Below, in pieces: positions 34,277 to 42,741 of a DNA stretch of 48,674 nt. Origin of the DNA: Clostridiaceae bacterium (lineage in GTDB: Bacteria > Bacillota > Clostridia > Acetivibrionales > Acetivibrionaceae); contig JAAYPF010000093.1 in the NCBI GenBank assembly GCA_012519925.1, positions 1 to 48,674 of the forward strand, in the 5' to 3' direction. Position numbers and translations under genes: made by a program. Positions within the stretch are counted from its first letter, which is position 1, and each line of letters opens with the position of its first letter. The notes beneath the pieces were generated by a model. That model did not search any database. It worked only from the letters and a program-made list of their open reading frames with translations, and was not told the origin of the DNA.

Positions 34277-34951
34277 ATGGGCTTTAGAGGATTTACAAGC
34301 GAAGCACTAAAATTTCTTCTTGAAAATAGATTTAATAATAGTAAAGAATGGTATGACAATCATAAAGCTTTATATAAGCAATATGTATACAATCCCTTTG
34401 TTCAGCTCATAACAGAACTTTCTCCTACTATGCTTGAAATAGACAGTCAAATTTTGACTGTTCCTTCAAAGATAATTTCGAGAGTACGAAGAGATACCCG
34501 GTTTACAAAAGACAAAACTCTTTATAGGGACAATGCGTGGTTTGTATTCTTAAGGGATAAATCCAAAATGTCAACTTCACCATGCTTTTGGTTTGAAATA
34601 GGACAAAACGGCTCAAGTTACGGTTTGGGATACTATGGTGCAAAAGCAGCTTCAATGGCTAATATGCGTGAAATGATAATTCAAGATAATCCCAAATTTT
34701 TAAAAGCCTTAAAATGTTATGAATCCCAGGATACATTTGTTATTGGAGGTGAGATGTACAAACGAAGTAAATTCCCCGAACAACCTGAGAACCTTAAAGC
34801 CTGGCTGGATAGGAAAAATATTTACTTTGAATGTGTACAAAATGATTATAAACTTACATTTTCGAAGGATTTACCTGATGTTTTGAAAAAAGATTTTACA
34901 ACATTAAAACCTATTTATGAATTTCTATGCACAGTTGAGTCATATAATTAG
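34277..34951 (+). CDS. DUF2461 family protein
   Basis: 224 residues. The N-terminal FRGFTSEALKFLLENRFNNSKEWYDNHKALY and the later SRVRRDTRFTKDKTLYRDNAWFVF segment are the conserved pieces of DUF2461, in which an RRDxRFxxDKxPY-type motif is typical. No signal peptide, so cytoplasmic. The function of the family is not known. Shine-Dalgarno GGAGG is 7 nt before the ATG. Standing alone on the plus strand between MFS and transporter genes; a terminator at 35065-35104 follows. Confidence 0.88.
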   Translation: MGFRGFTSEALKFLLENRFNNSKEWYDNHKALYKQYVYNPFVQLITELSPTMLEIDSQILTVPSKIISRVRRDTRFTKDKTLYRDNAWFVFLRDKSKMSTSPCFWFEIGQNGSSYGLGYYGAKAASMANMREMIIQDNPKFLKALKCYESQDTFVIGGEMYKRSKFPEQPENLKAWLDRKNIYFECVQNDYKLTFSKDLPDVLKKDFTTLKPIYEFLCTVESYN

Positions 34952-35064
34952 CCAATATACAACATTAGACCATTTCAATAAACGACCTATTCAATATTTA
35001 CAGTATAATGCCGATAAATCAATTTTTTCGGCAATTAAAGAGTATATCTATAATAGCCCCAAAA

Positions 35065-35104
35065 AAGAAAAGTCCTTTATTCTCATAACAAAAAGACTTT
35101 TCTT
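35065..35104. terminator. Bidirectional terminator between DUF2461 and the sugar permease gene
   Basis: AAGAAAAGTC (35065-35074) pairs with GACTTTTCTT (35095-35104), 10 bp, loop of 20 nt. It lies between convergent genes. A second small hairpin, GCCGA/TCGGC at 35010-35034 or so, is upstream. Confidence 0.65.
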
Positions 35105-35126
35105 CTCGGTAATGCACAGTTTTTTA

Positions 35127-35948
35127 TTATCCTTTAACTGCCCCTGCAGTCAAACTCTTTTGTACTTGGCTACTCATCAGTATATAGATTAATACGGTTG
35201 GAAGTGTTGCAATAACCAAGCCTGCTCCAATAGGTCCCCAGTTTGTAGAGTATTGGCCTACCATTGACATTATTCCTACCGTCAGAGTTTTATATTTTTG
35301 ATCGCTTATAAAGGTTACTGCAAACATTAATTCATTCCAGGTAGACAAATAGGTAAATATTGAAACTGTAGCCAAAGCAGGTTTTATTATTGGCATAATG
35401 ATACTGAAAAACACCTGAAAAACATTACAACCGTCTAGTAACGCGGCTTCTTCCAGTTCACGCGGTATTGACTGCATAAAGGTTGAAAGAATAAAAACTG
35501 CCATTGGTAGAGCAAAGGCTGTATAAGGTATTATTAGAGCCCAAGGTGTATCATAAAGCTTCAAGTTTTTGAGAATAATAAATAACGGTAATAACGCTGC
35601 ATGAATAGGTATCATCATTCCAGAAAGGAAAATTAACAATACCGGCTTACTCAAAGACCATTTCATCCTCACAATTGCATAGGCTGACATACTTGCGAGT
35701 AAACCCGAAGCTATTATTGTAACAGCAGTTACAATAAAACTGTTTAGAAAGTACACACCTACTTTTCCTCCTACAAAAGCCTTAGCGTAGTTTTGCCACA
35801 AAAATTTTGCAGGTAATCCTATTATGTTACCACCAAAAATTTCCGAATCACTTTTTAAAGAAAATAATATTAGCCATATCAGGGGAAATATCTGAATGGC
35901 AGCAATCACTGCCAGTACCGTACTTATAATATAACCTCTTTTTTTCAT
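35127..35948 (-). CDS. Carbohydrate ABC transporter permease, MalG type
   Basis: 273 residues from ATG 35946-35948, preceded by GGGTGAGG; the longer frame to 35963 contains that site. Six hydrophobic helices. The cytoplasmic EAA loop reads EEAALLDGCNVFQVFFSIIMPIIKPAL, the MalG/CUT1 signature that contacts the ATPase. It is the second permease of the transporter. A 240-bp spacer holding a repeat copy (36000-36152) lies between it and the MalF-type gene, so translation and perhaps transcription may be separately set. No ATP-binding subunit is in the window. Confidence 0.93.
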   Translation of the reverse strand: MKKRGYIISTVLAVIAAIQIFPLIWLILFSLKSDSEIFGGNIIGLPAKFLWQNYAKAFVGGKVGVYFLNSFIVTAVTIIASGLLASMSAYAIVRMKWSLSKPVLLIFLSGMMIPIHAALLPLFIILKNLKLYDTPWALIIPYTAFALPMAVFILSTFMQSIPRELEEAALLDGCNVFQVFFSIIMPIIKPALATVSIFTYLSTWNELMFAVTFISDQKYKTLTVGIMSMVGQYSTNWGPIGAGLVIATLPTVLIYILMSSQVQKSLTAGAVKG

Positions 35949-35999
35949 TTTCCTCACCCCCAAATAATTAGTAACATGTAAATTAAGCTAAGTTATTCT

Positions 36000-36152
36000 G
36001 GAAAAATAGCTGGTCAATTACCATTTCAAAAAATCTGATTTACATCTTTTGCTTAGCAAAATAATGTTCAACTGTTTGTTAGTTCTTAAGCTGCCATGAT
36101 AGGCTTTACGGCCTAAATATTGAATAAATTACTTTTTGAAATGTTATAGTAA
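36000..36152. repeat. Decayed dispersed repeat, copy 1
   Basis: About 150 bp with roughly 65-70 percent identity by eye to 38732-38942. The best matched block is TTAAGC...CATGATAGGC...TAAATATTG at 36085-36122. Ends carry loosely inverted CATTTCAAAAA (36022-36032) and TTTTTGAAATG (36133-36143). It separates the two permease genes and shows no open frame. Confidence 0.45.
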
Positions 36153-36208
36153 CGTGAATAACGAAAGATTTGATTTAAAGATATTAGAAGGTGATTAATC
36201 GTTATTCA

Positions 36209-37096
36209 TTAAAATGTATACTCTTCAACTTTAAAGAGTTTCTGTACAATAAGCGTAAACACCAGACATTCTAGCACAATAAATATAGCCATAGCACTGC
36301 CCGAACCATACATATACTTGTTGAATATGGTATTATACATCAAGGTACTAGGCACCTCACTTGAATGAACCGGTCCTCCATTTGTAAGTATATATACAAG
36401 ATCAAATACCTTTAAAGAACCAATTATAGCAAATATAATACAAACTTTTATGATAGGTCTTATTAGAGGTATTGTAATTCTAAGTGCAGTCTTAAAAGCG
36501 GAAGCCCCATCAATCCTGGCAGCCTCATATATTTCATCGGGTATGGTCTTTATTGCAGCATACATTAAAAGCATATGGTACCCGATATACTGCCATACCG
36601 ATGGAATAAATGCAGCTATCAAAGCTGTTTTAGTTTCTCCAAGCCACGCCCTAGAAAGTGATCCTAATCCAATATTGTTTAGCAAGGTATTAAGTAAGCC
36701 ATAGGACGGATTATAAACTTTCATCCAAAGCTGACCGATTACAACTGTAGAAATAATAACAGGAATAAAAAATACTGTTCTGTAAAAACCCTCTCCCTTA
36801 ACACCGGAAGCGAGGATCAAGGCTAAAATTAACGCTATGGGTAATTGGACAAATACTGATAATACTGCAAGAATAAGTGAGTTCATTATAGACTTTCCAA
36901 AGCCTTCACTACTATTTCTAAACAAGTCAATAAAATTCTGCAAACCTACAAATTTCCCTTCTCCAATTCCATCCCAATTTAGCATGCTGTAGTAGCCTGA
37001 CATAAATATAGGCAATATAACTATTAATGCAAATAGTAGAAATGAAGGTAATACAAAAACCATAATAGCTCTTTTATCGTTCAACACCCGGTTCAT
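36209..37096 (-). CDS. Carbohydrate ABC transporter permease, MalF/UgpA type
   Basis: 295 residues from ATG 37094-37096, behind AAGGGGTGA. The frame runs on to 37156, but those residues come from the hairpin element copy A and are not coding. Six hydrophobic helices; the EAA loop is EAARIDGASAFKTALRITIPLIRP. It is the MalF-type half of the CUT1 sugar importer, paired with the MalG-type gene and the binding protein. The gene follows the binding-protein gene by about 130 bp containing two hairpins. Confidence 0.92.
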   Translation of the reverse strand: MNRVLNDKRAIMVFVLPSFLLFALIVILPIFMSGYYSMLNWDGIGEGKFVGLQNFIDLFRNSSEGFGKSIMNSLILAVLSVFVQLPIALILALILASGVKGEGFYRTVFFIPVIISTVVIGQLWMKVYNPSYGLLNTLLNNIGLGSLSRAWLGETKTALIAAFIPSVWQYIGYHMLLMYAAIKTIPDEIYEAARIDGASAFKTALRITIPLIRPIIKVCIIFAIIGSLKVFDLVYILTNGGPVHSSEVPSTLMYNTIFNKYMYGSGSAMAIFIVLECLVFTLIVQKLFKVEEYTF

Positions 37097-37134
37097 AATC
37101 TCACCCCTTAATAAAAACTCTGGGGCATAGAGCC

Positions 37135-37171
37135 CCTCCGTTTTTACCTCTTTCACTTCGTTCGAAAGAAG
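37135..37171 (+). repeat. Dispersed hairpin element, copy A
   Basis: The 37-nt core begins CCTCCGTTTTTACC and continues CTCTTTCACTTCGTTCG, AAAGAAG. It agrees with copy D (minus strand, 38815-38851) at 32 of 37 positions and with copy C at 23 of 24 in its second half. CTTTC (37150-37154) pairs with GAAAG (37164-37168) around the ACTTCGTTC loop. It lies between the binding-protein and first permease genes. Confidence 0.65.
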
Positions 37172-37177
37172 CTTAAT

Positions 37178-37211
37178 GATAGTAGTTAAGGAATAAACCT
37201 TAACTACTATC
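37178..37211 (-). terminator. Intra-operon hairpin after the binding-protein gene
   Basis: A perfect 14-bp stem pairs 37178-37191 with 37198-37211 around AATAAA, 14 bp past the binding-protein stop. No U-run follows on the minus strand, so it probably stabilises the upstream mRNA or attenuates transcription and does not stop it fully. That is the usual way to make more binding protein than permease. Confidence 0.65.
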
Positions 37212-37225
37212 GGATAATTCTTATC

Positions 37226-38539
37226 TTATTTTTCATTTAGTTTTTGCATCCCTTTTGCAAAGTCTTCAGGAGTCTTAGTACCTGCAAATATTTCTGCTAC
37301 AAGGTTTTTATGAGTATCAGCATCTGCTCCTTCAAGGAAAGTATCCCATGCAAGTACATAGCCTGTTGACTCTTTTACCAAATCGAAAATCTGTGCATTT
37401 GTAGGTGAAAGCTTGGATTTATCGACTTCCCCCTTCCAAGCCGGAAGACCAAAACCTACAACTGATGATTGATTTGACATGTTTTCTGATATATACTTTA
37501 CTATCTTTACTGCTTCGTCTTTATTAGGTGTATTGGCACTTATCATAAAACTTTCTATTGAGCCGCCAAGGAAGGCCTTCTGATCGCCCTGTGCTCCCTC
37601 TATCGCAGGGAAATTTTTGCATACAACTTTTCCTTTTATAGGACTGTCCTCTGCATCCCACGAGCCAGCTGCCCAGTTACCCATATAGTACATAGCCACT
37701 TTACCCAATTTAAAGGAAGCTTCTGCTTCGTCCTTTGTAAGAGCCATTACTCCTTTGTCAAAAGCTCCAGCTTTTACAAGCTCTTCAAGCTTCGCAGCCG
37801 ATTCAACAAATTGTGGCTGATCAAAGGATGCTTCCTTGTTTAACGCCTGATTTGAAAGCTTTACCCCAGCTGTACGAATAGCTAAAATATTTTGAAAAAA
37901 CATTCCAGGCCATCTTTCCTTTTCTCCGCAAGTAATCGGTATAATATCCTTCTCATTAAAAGTATTAACAGCCTTAAGTAGTTCGTCATAAGTATCGGGA
38001 ATCTTTACATCGTTGGCGTCAAACAGCTCCTTATTGCAATAGAGAATACCCGACCATGTGTACATAGGCAAGCCATATATTTTTCCGTCAAATATAAAAT
38101 TGTCTAAAGTCCCGGCAGCAATTTTCTCTTTTGTTCCGTCACTAATATAATCATCAAGGGCTAACACATTGTCTGCCTTTACAAATGGTTTTGAAAAGCC
38201 TGCTCCCCACGAGAAAAATATGTCCGGCGCCTCATTTACAGCCATTGCCGTCTTTAGTTTTGTCTTATAAGTCTCATTCTCATAGGCCTCTACTTCTAGT
38301 TTAATATCGGGATTCGCACTTCTAAAATCCTCGATTATTTTTTCAAAAGGCTTCTTCTGTGTTTCTGATTCTGCTGCCCAAATATGCCATAGCTTTAATG
38401 TAATCTTTTTTTCAGAAGAATTATCGGGTTGTGCTACACTATTGCCTTCGGTACTAGTATCCGGTTTACAAGCCGCTAAACTTAAAACCATTGCTCCGGC
38501 AATAAATGAAGATAAAGTTCTAGACACAAGCTTATTCAT
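37226..38539 (-). CDS. Sugar ABC transporter substrate-binding lipoprotein (family 1)
   Basis: 437 residues. Lipoprotein signal with lipobox LAAC, the acylated cysteine being C24, then a Ser/Asn-rich linker. The mature part is a two-lobed family 1 solute-binding protein: KLWHIWAAESE at the start, DIFFSWG, GIPMYTWSGILYCNKELFDA-like region (here GLPMYTWSGILYC) and FLGGSIESFMIS in the second lobe. It captures a sugar or oligosaccharide outside the cell for the two permeases downstream. Start ATG is behind AGGGAGG. Highly expressed relative to the permeases is likely, given the hairpin right after the stop. A cello- or xylo-oligosaccharide ligand is a guess from the cellulolytic context. Confidence 0.93.
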   Translation of the reverse strand: MNKLVSRTLSSFIAGAMVLSLAACKPDTSTEGNSVAQPDNSSEKKITLKLWHIWAAESETQKKPFEKIIEDFRSANPDIKLEVEAYENETYKTKLKTAMAVNEAPDIFFSWGAGFSKPFVKADNVLALDDYISDGTKEKIAAGTLDNFIFDGKIYGLPMYTWSGILYCNKELFDANDVKIPDTYDELLKAVNTFNEKDIIPITCGEKERWPGMFFQNILAIRTAGVKLSNQALNKEASFDQPQFVESAAKLEELVKAGAFDKGVMALTKDEAEASFKLGKVAMYYMGNWAAGSWDAEDSPIKGKVVCKNFPAIEGAQGDQKAFLGGSIESFMISANTPNKDEAVKIVKYISENMSNQSSVVGFGLPAWKGEVDKSKLSPTNAQIFDLVKESTGYVLAWDTFLEGADADTHKNLVAEIFAGTKTPEDFAKGMQKLNEK

Positions 38540-38650
38540 ACATCAAACCTCCCTAGAAGAATTGAGTAATTACTCTTTAATATAATACTACTGCTTAATG
38601 AAAATTAATTGAACGTAGATTTTTTACTCAAAAGTATAATATTTTTACTA

Positions 38651-38675
38651 CCCCTTTCACTTCGTTCGAAAGGGG
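38651..38675 (+). repeat. Dispersed hairpin element, copy B
   Basis: CCCCTTTC (38651-38658) pairs perfectly with GAAAGGGG (38668-38675) around the loop ACTTCGTTC. The stem differs from copies A and D in sequence but keeps the pairing. TTAC before and GTAA after extend it. GCGTAATAAA leads to the terminator at 38682-38721. Confidence 0.65.
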
Positions 38676-38681
38676 CGTAAT

Positions 38682-38721
38682 AAAAAGCCTTACTATTTGT
38701 TCTTTCGAGTTAAGGCTTTTT
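38682..38721. terminator. Second terminator downstream of the response regulator gene
   Basis: AAAAAGCCTTA (38682-38692) pairs perfectly with TAAGGCTTTTT (38711-38721), 11 bp, with a loop of 18 nt. Runs of A and T flank it on both sides, so it works in either direction. Confidence 0.75.
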
Positions 38722-38731
38722 AGAGATTAAG

Positions 38732-38942
38732 GTTATTTCAAAAAAACTATGCTATTGCCCTTTCAAAAAATTGGTTTTCACTTCTGGCATTGAAAAAAAT
38801 CTTCCTCTGTTTCACCTCTTTCAAACAAAGTGAAAGAGGGAGAAACGGAGGAAATCTATATCCCAAAGTTTCCCTTTGAAAGCTTTTAAGCTTTCATGAT
38901 GGGCTTGGTAACTTAAATATTGCATGGGTAATTTTTTAACTG
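38732..38942. repeat. Decayed dispersed repeat, copy 2, with a hairpin inside
   Basis: Matches 36000-36152 at both ends (TTATTTCAAAAAAACTATG..CTTTCAAAAAATT at 38734-38772, and TTAAGCTTTCATGATGGGC..TAAATATTG at 38886-38922). The middle differs: it holds copy D of the hairpin element. The region 38540-38951 has no gene; this repeat, two terminators and copies B and D account for most of it. Confidence 0.45.
38804..38851 (-). terminator. Terminator after the two-component operon, containing hairpin element copy D
   Basis: Arms 38804-38823 and 38831-38851 pair over about 20 bp with one bulge and G-U pairs. On the minus strand the stem is followed by AAGATTTTTTT, a proper U-run, about 100 bp past the response regulator stop. 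The 25-nt core 38815-38839 is copy D of the hairpin element read on the minus strand (loop ACTTTGTTT). Confidence 0.8.
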
Positions 38943-38951
38943 ACCCAAACT

Positions 38952-40553
38952 TCATATCTGACTTTGTTTTTTATAGTCGTTTACAGACATGCCCATATGC
39001 TTTTTGAAACACTTACCGAAATAATTAGGATCAGGTATACCAACTTGTTCTGCGACCTCATATAGCATTAGCTCCGTTTCTTTAAAAAAACTTAAGGCTT
39101 TTTCAATTCTTATTTTAGTAAGATACTCCACAAAAGTACAACCAGTCTCCTGCTTAAAAATTCTACTCAGATAACTTGAATTGAGATAAAACTCCTTAGC
39201 AATGCTTGAAAGCGAAAGACCTGGATTTGCTAAATTTTCCTGCATACTGTTTATTATCTCTGAAATAACTTTGTTTGTCTTTCTAGTCCTGATACTCTTA
39301 ACCGAATTTACTATATCTGTTATAATACGCGTTATGTAATTATCCATATCGGGAACGGTATCAATTTTCAAAATGCTATCGTAGGGCAGGTTTCCATTTG
39401 GAAAAATGTCATTATAATTGAGTCCAAGTTCGGTAATTGCATTTAGTATAACAGTTACAATGTTAATTGAAGTTATCCTTATTTGGCTGATAGATTTAAT
39501 CCCCGTACGATAAAATTCATCAAAAATCAAATGTACCTGTTCTATTGCTCTTTCACCTATACCAGTTTTTACGAAAAAGCCAATTTTGCTTATTTCATCT
39601 GTCTTTGTGCTCCAGTTATTTTCATTTATATTGGTATTAGCAAAGCTAATCACATTATTCTTTCCATAAAGCACCTTGTAATTTAAAGCTTCACACGCCT
39701 CACCGTAAGACCTCTTTAGGTCTTTTATATCCCGGTATACATTTCCTATCCCTATAGAAACATAACACTTTAGTCTATTAATTACCATTGCTTTTATCTG
39801 TTCACAACAATCAACCAGTTCAATACTATCGTCACCGCTTAATACTACTATTCTTCGTCCGTTATCAGCAAATACCTCTATGTGCTTGTCTTCTTTAAAG
39901 TACTTTTTTATAATCTCTGTACATTTCATTCCAAGCAGCACTCTTTGTTCTTCAAAAACCTCCTTATCAGCATTTTCGTACTCAATGAGTGCAACCTGAA
40001 CATAACGCTTAAAGTCGTTTAGAGAAAAATAATCCATCTTGTTTTCCAAATCTTCTGTAAGAAGGCTGTTTTGAAGCAATTCATTCAGGAACTTTTCCTT
40101 GATATATGGAAAATTTTCCTCAAACTGCTTTTTTAGCTCATTAAACTCATTCTTAGATAATCTTTCAGACTCAATTTTATTTTTTAGTTTCAGCAAGGCA
40201 TCTTTTATTTCAACCCTTTTTATAGGCTTTAGCAAAAAATCTGCTACTCCAACCTTAATGCCTTCTTTTGCATATTCAAATTCTTCATGGGCAGTTAAAA
40301 CCATTACTTTGATGTAAGGGTATGTTTCAACAACAATTTTACTAAATTCCAGACCATCCATAAAAGGCATTCTTATATCAGTAATTATAATGTCAGGGTT
40401 AATCTCTTCAAGAGAGTCCAGAGCTTCTCTAGCACTTGATGCCTCGCCTGCTATTTCCATTCCAAGCTCGTTCCAATTTATACAAATTCGAAGAAGGTTT
40501 CTCTCGTTCTCTTCATCCTCAACTAGCATAACCCTTAGCAATTGATCACTCAT
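38952..40553 (-). CDS. AraC-type response regulator (YesN-like)
   Basis: 533 residues. Receiver domain about 5-125, with acidic pocket E12-D13, phosphoacceptor D59 in IIITDIRMPFMDG and K109 in FLLKP. A middle linker region of about 300 residues is typical of the large YesN family. The C-terminal 100 residues have two helix-turn-helix units of AraC type (LSSIAKEFYLNSSYLSRIFKQE and YEVAEQVGIPDPNYFGKCFK). It should activate sugar uptake or degradation genes on signal from the kinase. Its ATG overlaps the kinase stop by 8 bp, so the two are translated together. The binding-protein gene downstream is the natural target. Confidence 0.94.
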   Translation of the reverse strand: MSDQLLRVMLVEDEENERNLLRICINWNELGMEIAGEASSAREALDSLEEINPDIIITDIRMPFMDGLEFSKIVVETYPYIKVMVLTAHEEFEYAKEGIKVGVADFLLKPIKRVEIKDALLKLKNKIESERLSKNEFNELKKQFEENFPYIKEKFLNELLQNSLLTEDLENKMDYFSLNDFKRYVQVALIEYENADKEVFEEQRVLLGMKCTEIIKKYFKEDKHIEVFADNGRRIVVLSGDDSIELVDCCEQIKAMVINRLKCYVSIGIGNVYRDIKDLKRSYGEACEALNYKVLYGKNNVISFANTNINENNWSTKTDEISKIGFFVKTGIGERAIEQVHLIFDEFYRTGIKSISQIRITSINIVTVILNAITELGLNYNDIFPNGNLPYDSILKIDTVPDMDNYITRIITDIVNSVKSIRTRKTNKVISEIINSMQENLANPGLSLSSIAKEFYLNSSYLSRIFKQETGCTFVEYLTKIRIEKALSFFKETELMLYEVAEQVGIPDPNYFGKCFKKHMGMSVNDYKKQSQI

Positions 40554-42339
40554 TTAAAACCCCCCTTAACATTGGAATAATAATATCAATCTTTGTCCCA
40601 TATCTTTTTTTACTCTCTATATTATATATATCTGTAATCCCATAAAATAATTGCAGCCTTTTTATTGTACCTTTCAAACCAAAGCTTGAGCTGTTAGAGT
40701 CAATGGTATCAAGCTTTATACTTTTAAGTGCCTCTTCACTCATACCCACTCCATCGTCTTCTACAGAAAGGACAATTTGCTCATCTTCAGTCTTTACACA
40801 AATCTTTATCACCCCCACTTCGCCCTTAGGCTTGATACCATGATAAATTGAATTTTCAACCAACGGCTGCAAAACTAATTTGGGTATTTTATATTCATAT
40901 GAACTTTCATCAATTTCATAAGTAACATCAAAAATCTTTCCGTACCTAAGTTTCTGTAGTATCAAATAAGACTTTACAATATCAATTTCCTCTTTTATTG
41001 TAATAACTTCCTGTCCCTTGCTAAGGCTGGTCCTATAATAACTCCCAAGTGCTTCAAGGGACTCATAGAGCTCTTCACTCTTACCAGACAGTGCAAGATA
41101 CCCCATGGCATCTAATGTATTATAAAGAAAATGTGGCTTAACCTGAGCCTGAAGGACGTTAAGCTCAGCTTTTCTTTTTATCCTCTGCTCCTCAACAGTT
41201 TGCTGTATAAGCTTTTGTATCTCTTGAATCATAATGTTATAACCTTCTTTTAACTTACCTATTTCATCGTTCCCTGTTTTTATATGAACCATTTTAAACT
41301 TTCTTTTTTCAATCCCCCTCATTGATTTAATCAATTTCTTTATTGGATTTGTTATGGTCCTTGATATAAGTATTGAACCAATAAAAAGCATAATTCCATT
41401 AATAAAGATGATCAAAAATGTAATTAGATTAAAAGCTTCCCATTCACCTTTCATCTCTTTAAACGGAACTAAACTGATGAATTTCCAATTATATCTGTTC
41501 AAATTGATATAAGACTTCAGATATTCCCTTTTGTCAATGATTTGGACTTTTGAAAAATACTCATTGCTACCTGCTTCATTTATAAAATCATCCAAATCAA
41601 ACTTCATAATATCTTTATTTGATACTATAATATGATTGTTTTCATCAAGAAGAACAACTTCTGAATCAGGTTTATCAGCCATTTCGGAATATATATTGGT
41701 AAAAACACTGTCATTGATGTTTATAATAAGTATACCTAAGGTATCCATAGTATCAACATCCCTTATCAACCGGATCATAGAGACAAAATTATTATTAGGT
41801 GTATTGTAGAAAATATCACCAGCATTTAAAGAAAGAATATAAGCTCCACTTTTATTGTGTACTGTGTCATACCAATCAGCTTTTTCAATACTACTAATTT
41901 TGAGCCACATTTCAGAGGTCTTGTCAGTAGCGTGTTTGTTTCCGTACTTGTCAAAAAGATATACCGAGGAAATAGCGGGAGTTTCATTTATAAGATTCTT
42001 CAAAAATACGTTCATCTTTTCAATCTTCACTCTACCTGCACTCCTACTTTTAATCAATACTTCCCGAACATCATCGGAAGCTATAATCATCCTTGAATAG
42101 TTATTGACATTGTCTATAATGGAGTTTATGTTTAGGTTTACCGAATATAGATTCTGTATGGATAATTCTCTGACCCTGTCAGACATAACTTTAGAGTACA
42201 TCCTCTGGTATAGAAAAACACTTATGAGCAGTGTAAAAACGACCAGTATAAAATAGAAAAGAGCTATTTTTGTACTAATTTTAAGGTCGAGTATCTTATT
42301 TTTGATTCTGTTATAGATTAAGGAACCACATTCATTCAT
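40546..42339 (-). CDS. Sensor histidine kinase (YesM-like, HPK7)
   Basis: 597 residues. Transmembrane helices at about 24-44 and 303-325 enclose an external sensing region of about 255 residues of dCache type. A HAMP domain follows (about 326-378), then the His_kinase domain with QVKPHFLYNTLDAM, H403 being the phosphorylated histidine. The ATPase domain has QPLVENSIYHGIKPKG (N box) and EDDGVGM (G1 box). Such kinases with YesN partners sense carbohydrates, often through a sugar-binding lipoprotein. First gene of a two-gene operon. The order of kinase, regulator and then transporter points to one sugar-responsive locus. Confidence 0.94.
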   Translation of the reverse strand: MNECGSLIYNRIKNKILDLKISTKIALFYFILVVFTLLISVFLYQRMYSKVMSDRVRELSIQNLYSVNLNINSIIDNVNNYSRMIIASDDVREVLIKSRSAGRVKIEKMNVFLKNLINETPAISSVYLFDKYGNKHATDKTSEMWLKISSIEKADWYDTVHNKSGAYILSLNAGDIFYNTPNNNFVSMIRLIRDVDTMDTLGILIININDSVFTNIYSEMADKPDSEVVLLDENNHIIVSNKDIMKFDLDDFINEAGSNEYFSKVQIIDKREYLKSYINLNRYNWKFISLVPFKEMKGEWEAFNLITFLIIFINGIMLFIGSILISRTITNPIKKLIKSMRGIEKRKFKMVHIKTGNDEIGKLKEGYNIMIQEIQKLIQQTVEEQRIKRKAELNVLQAQVKPHFLYNTLDAMGYLALSGKSEELYESLEALGSYYRTSLSKGQEVITIKEEIDIVKSYLILQKLRYGKIFDVTYEIDESSYEYKIPKLVLQPLVENSIYHGIKPKGEVGVIKICVKTEDEQIVLSVEDDGVGMSEEALKSIKLDTIDSNSSSFGLKGTIKRLQLFYGITDIYNIESKKRYGTKIDIIIPMLRGVLNE

Positions 42340-42643
42340 TGTTTTTCCTCACTATGTATTTTATGCTACTATAATACCATAATTGGAAGCAATAAGAAAG
42401 TGATGCCTAAGTTTTCTTAAATAATATGGGTAAAGTACTAAATTTTAGTTGTACTTGCTCTCTCTCCCTTGTACTTATTTATCCCTTGAAAGAACAGCTA
42501 TTATAGAACAGCCTTTGCTTGTATCTTTAGGAATATTCTAAAAACATTCATCTTTCTCTTTGCCTTCAATTTATACAACTTAAAATTCACCACAAGAAGG
42601 TCTGTTTTTTTTTAAATCAAAATCCATGTTCTTTCTTAAGATA

Positions 42644-42681
42644 TTAAAAAGCAGCTATGATACTTCATAGCTACTTTTTAA
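42644..42681 (-). terminator. Terminator after nrdJ
   Basis: A 17-bp stem pairs 42644-42660 with 42665-42681 around TACT. The one non-Watson-Crick pair is C-A on the plus strand but G-U on the minus strand, so the minus strand is the one transcribed. TTTTTAA at the stem end gives the U-run. In the rest of 42340-42741 I see only direct repeats of TTGTACTT (about 42449 and 42469) and no gene. Confidence 0.82.
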
Positions 42682-42741
42682 GAATAACTAACGTTCCACA
42701 GTCCGCCAGTCATGCACTATTCAATACAAAATAAGGAGGTC

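Noticed and set aside
34917-35192. 91-residue plus-strand frame after DUF2461
   Set aside because: It starts inside DUF2461 in another frame and runs through the terminator at 35065-35104 into the antisense of the permease gene.
37097-37156. N-terminal extension of the MalF-type permease
   Set aside because: These 20 residues come from hairpin element copy A and precede the Shine-Dalgarno AAGGGGTGA of the ATG at 37096.
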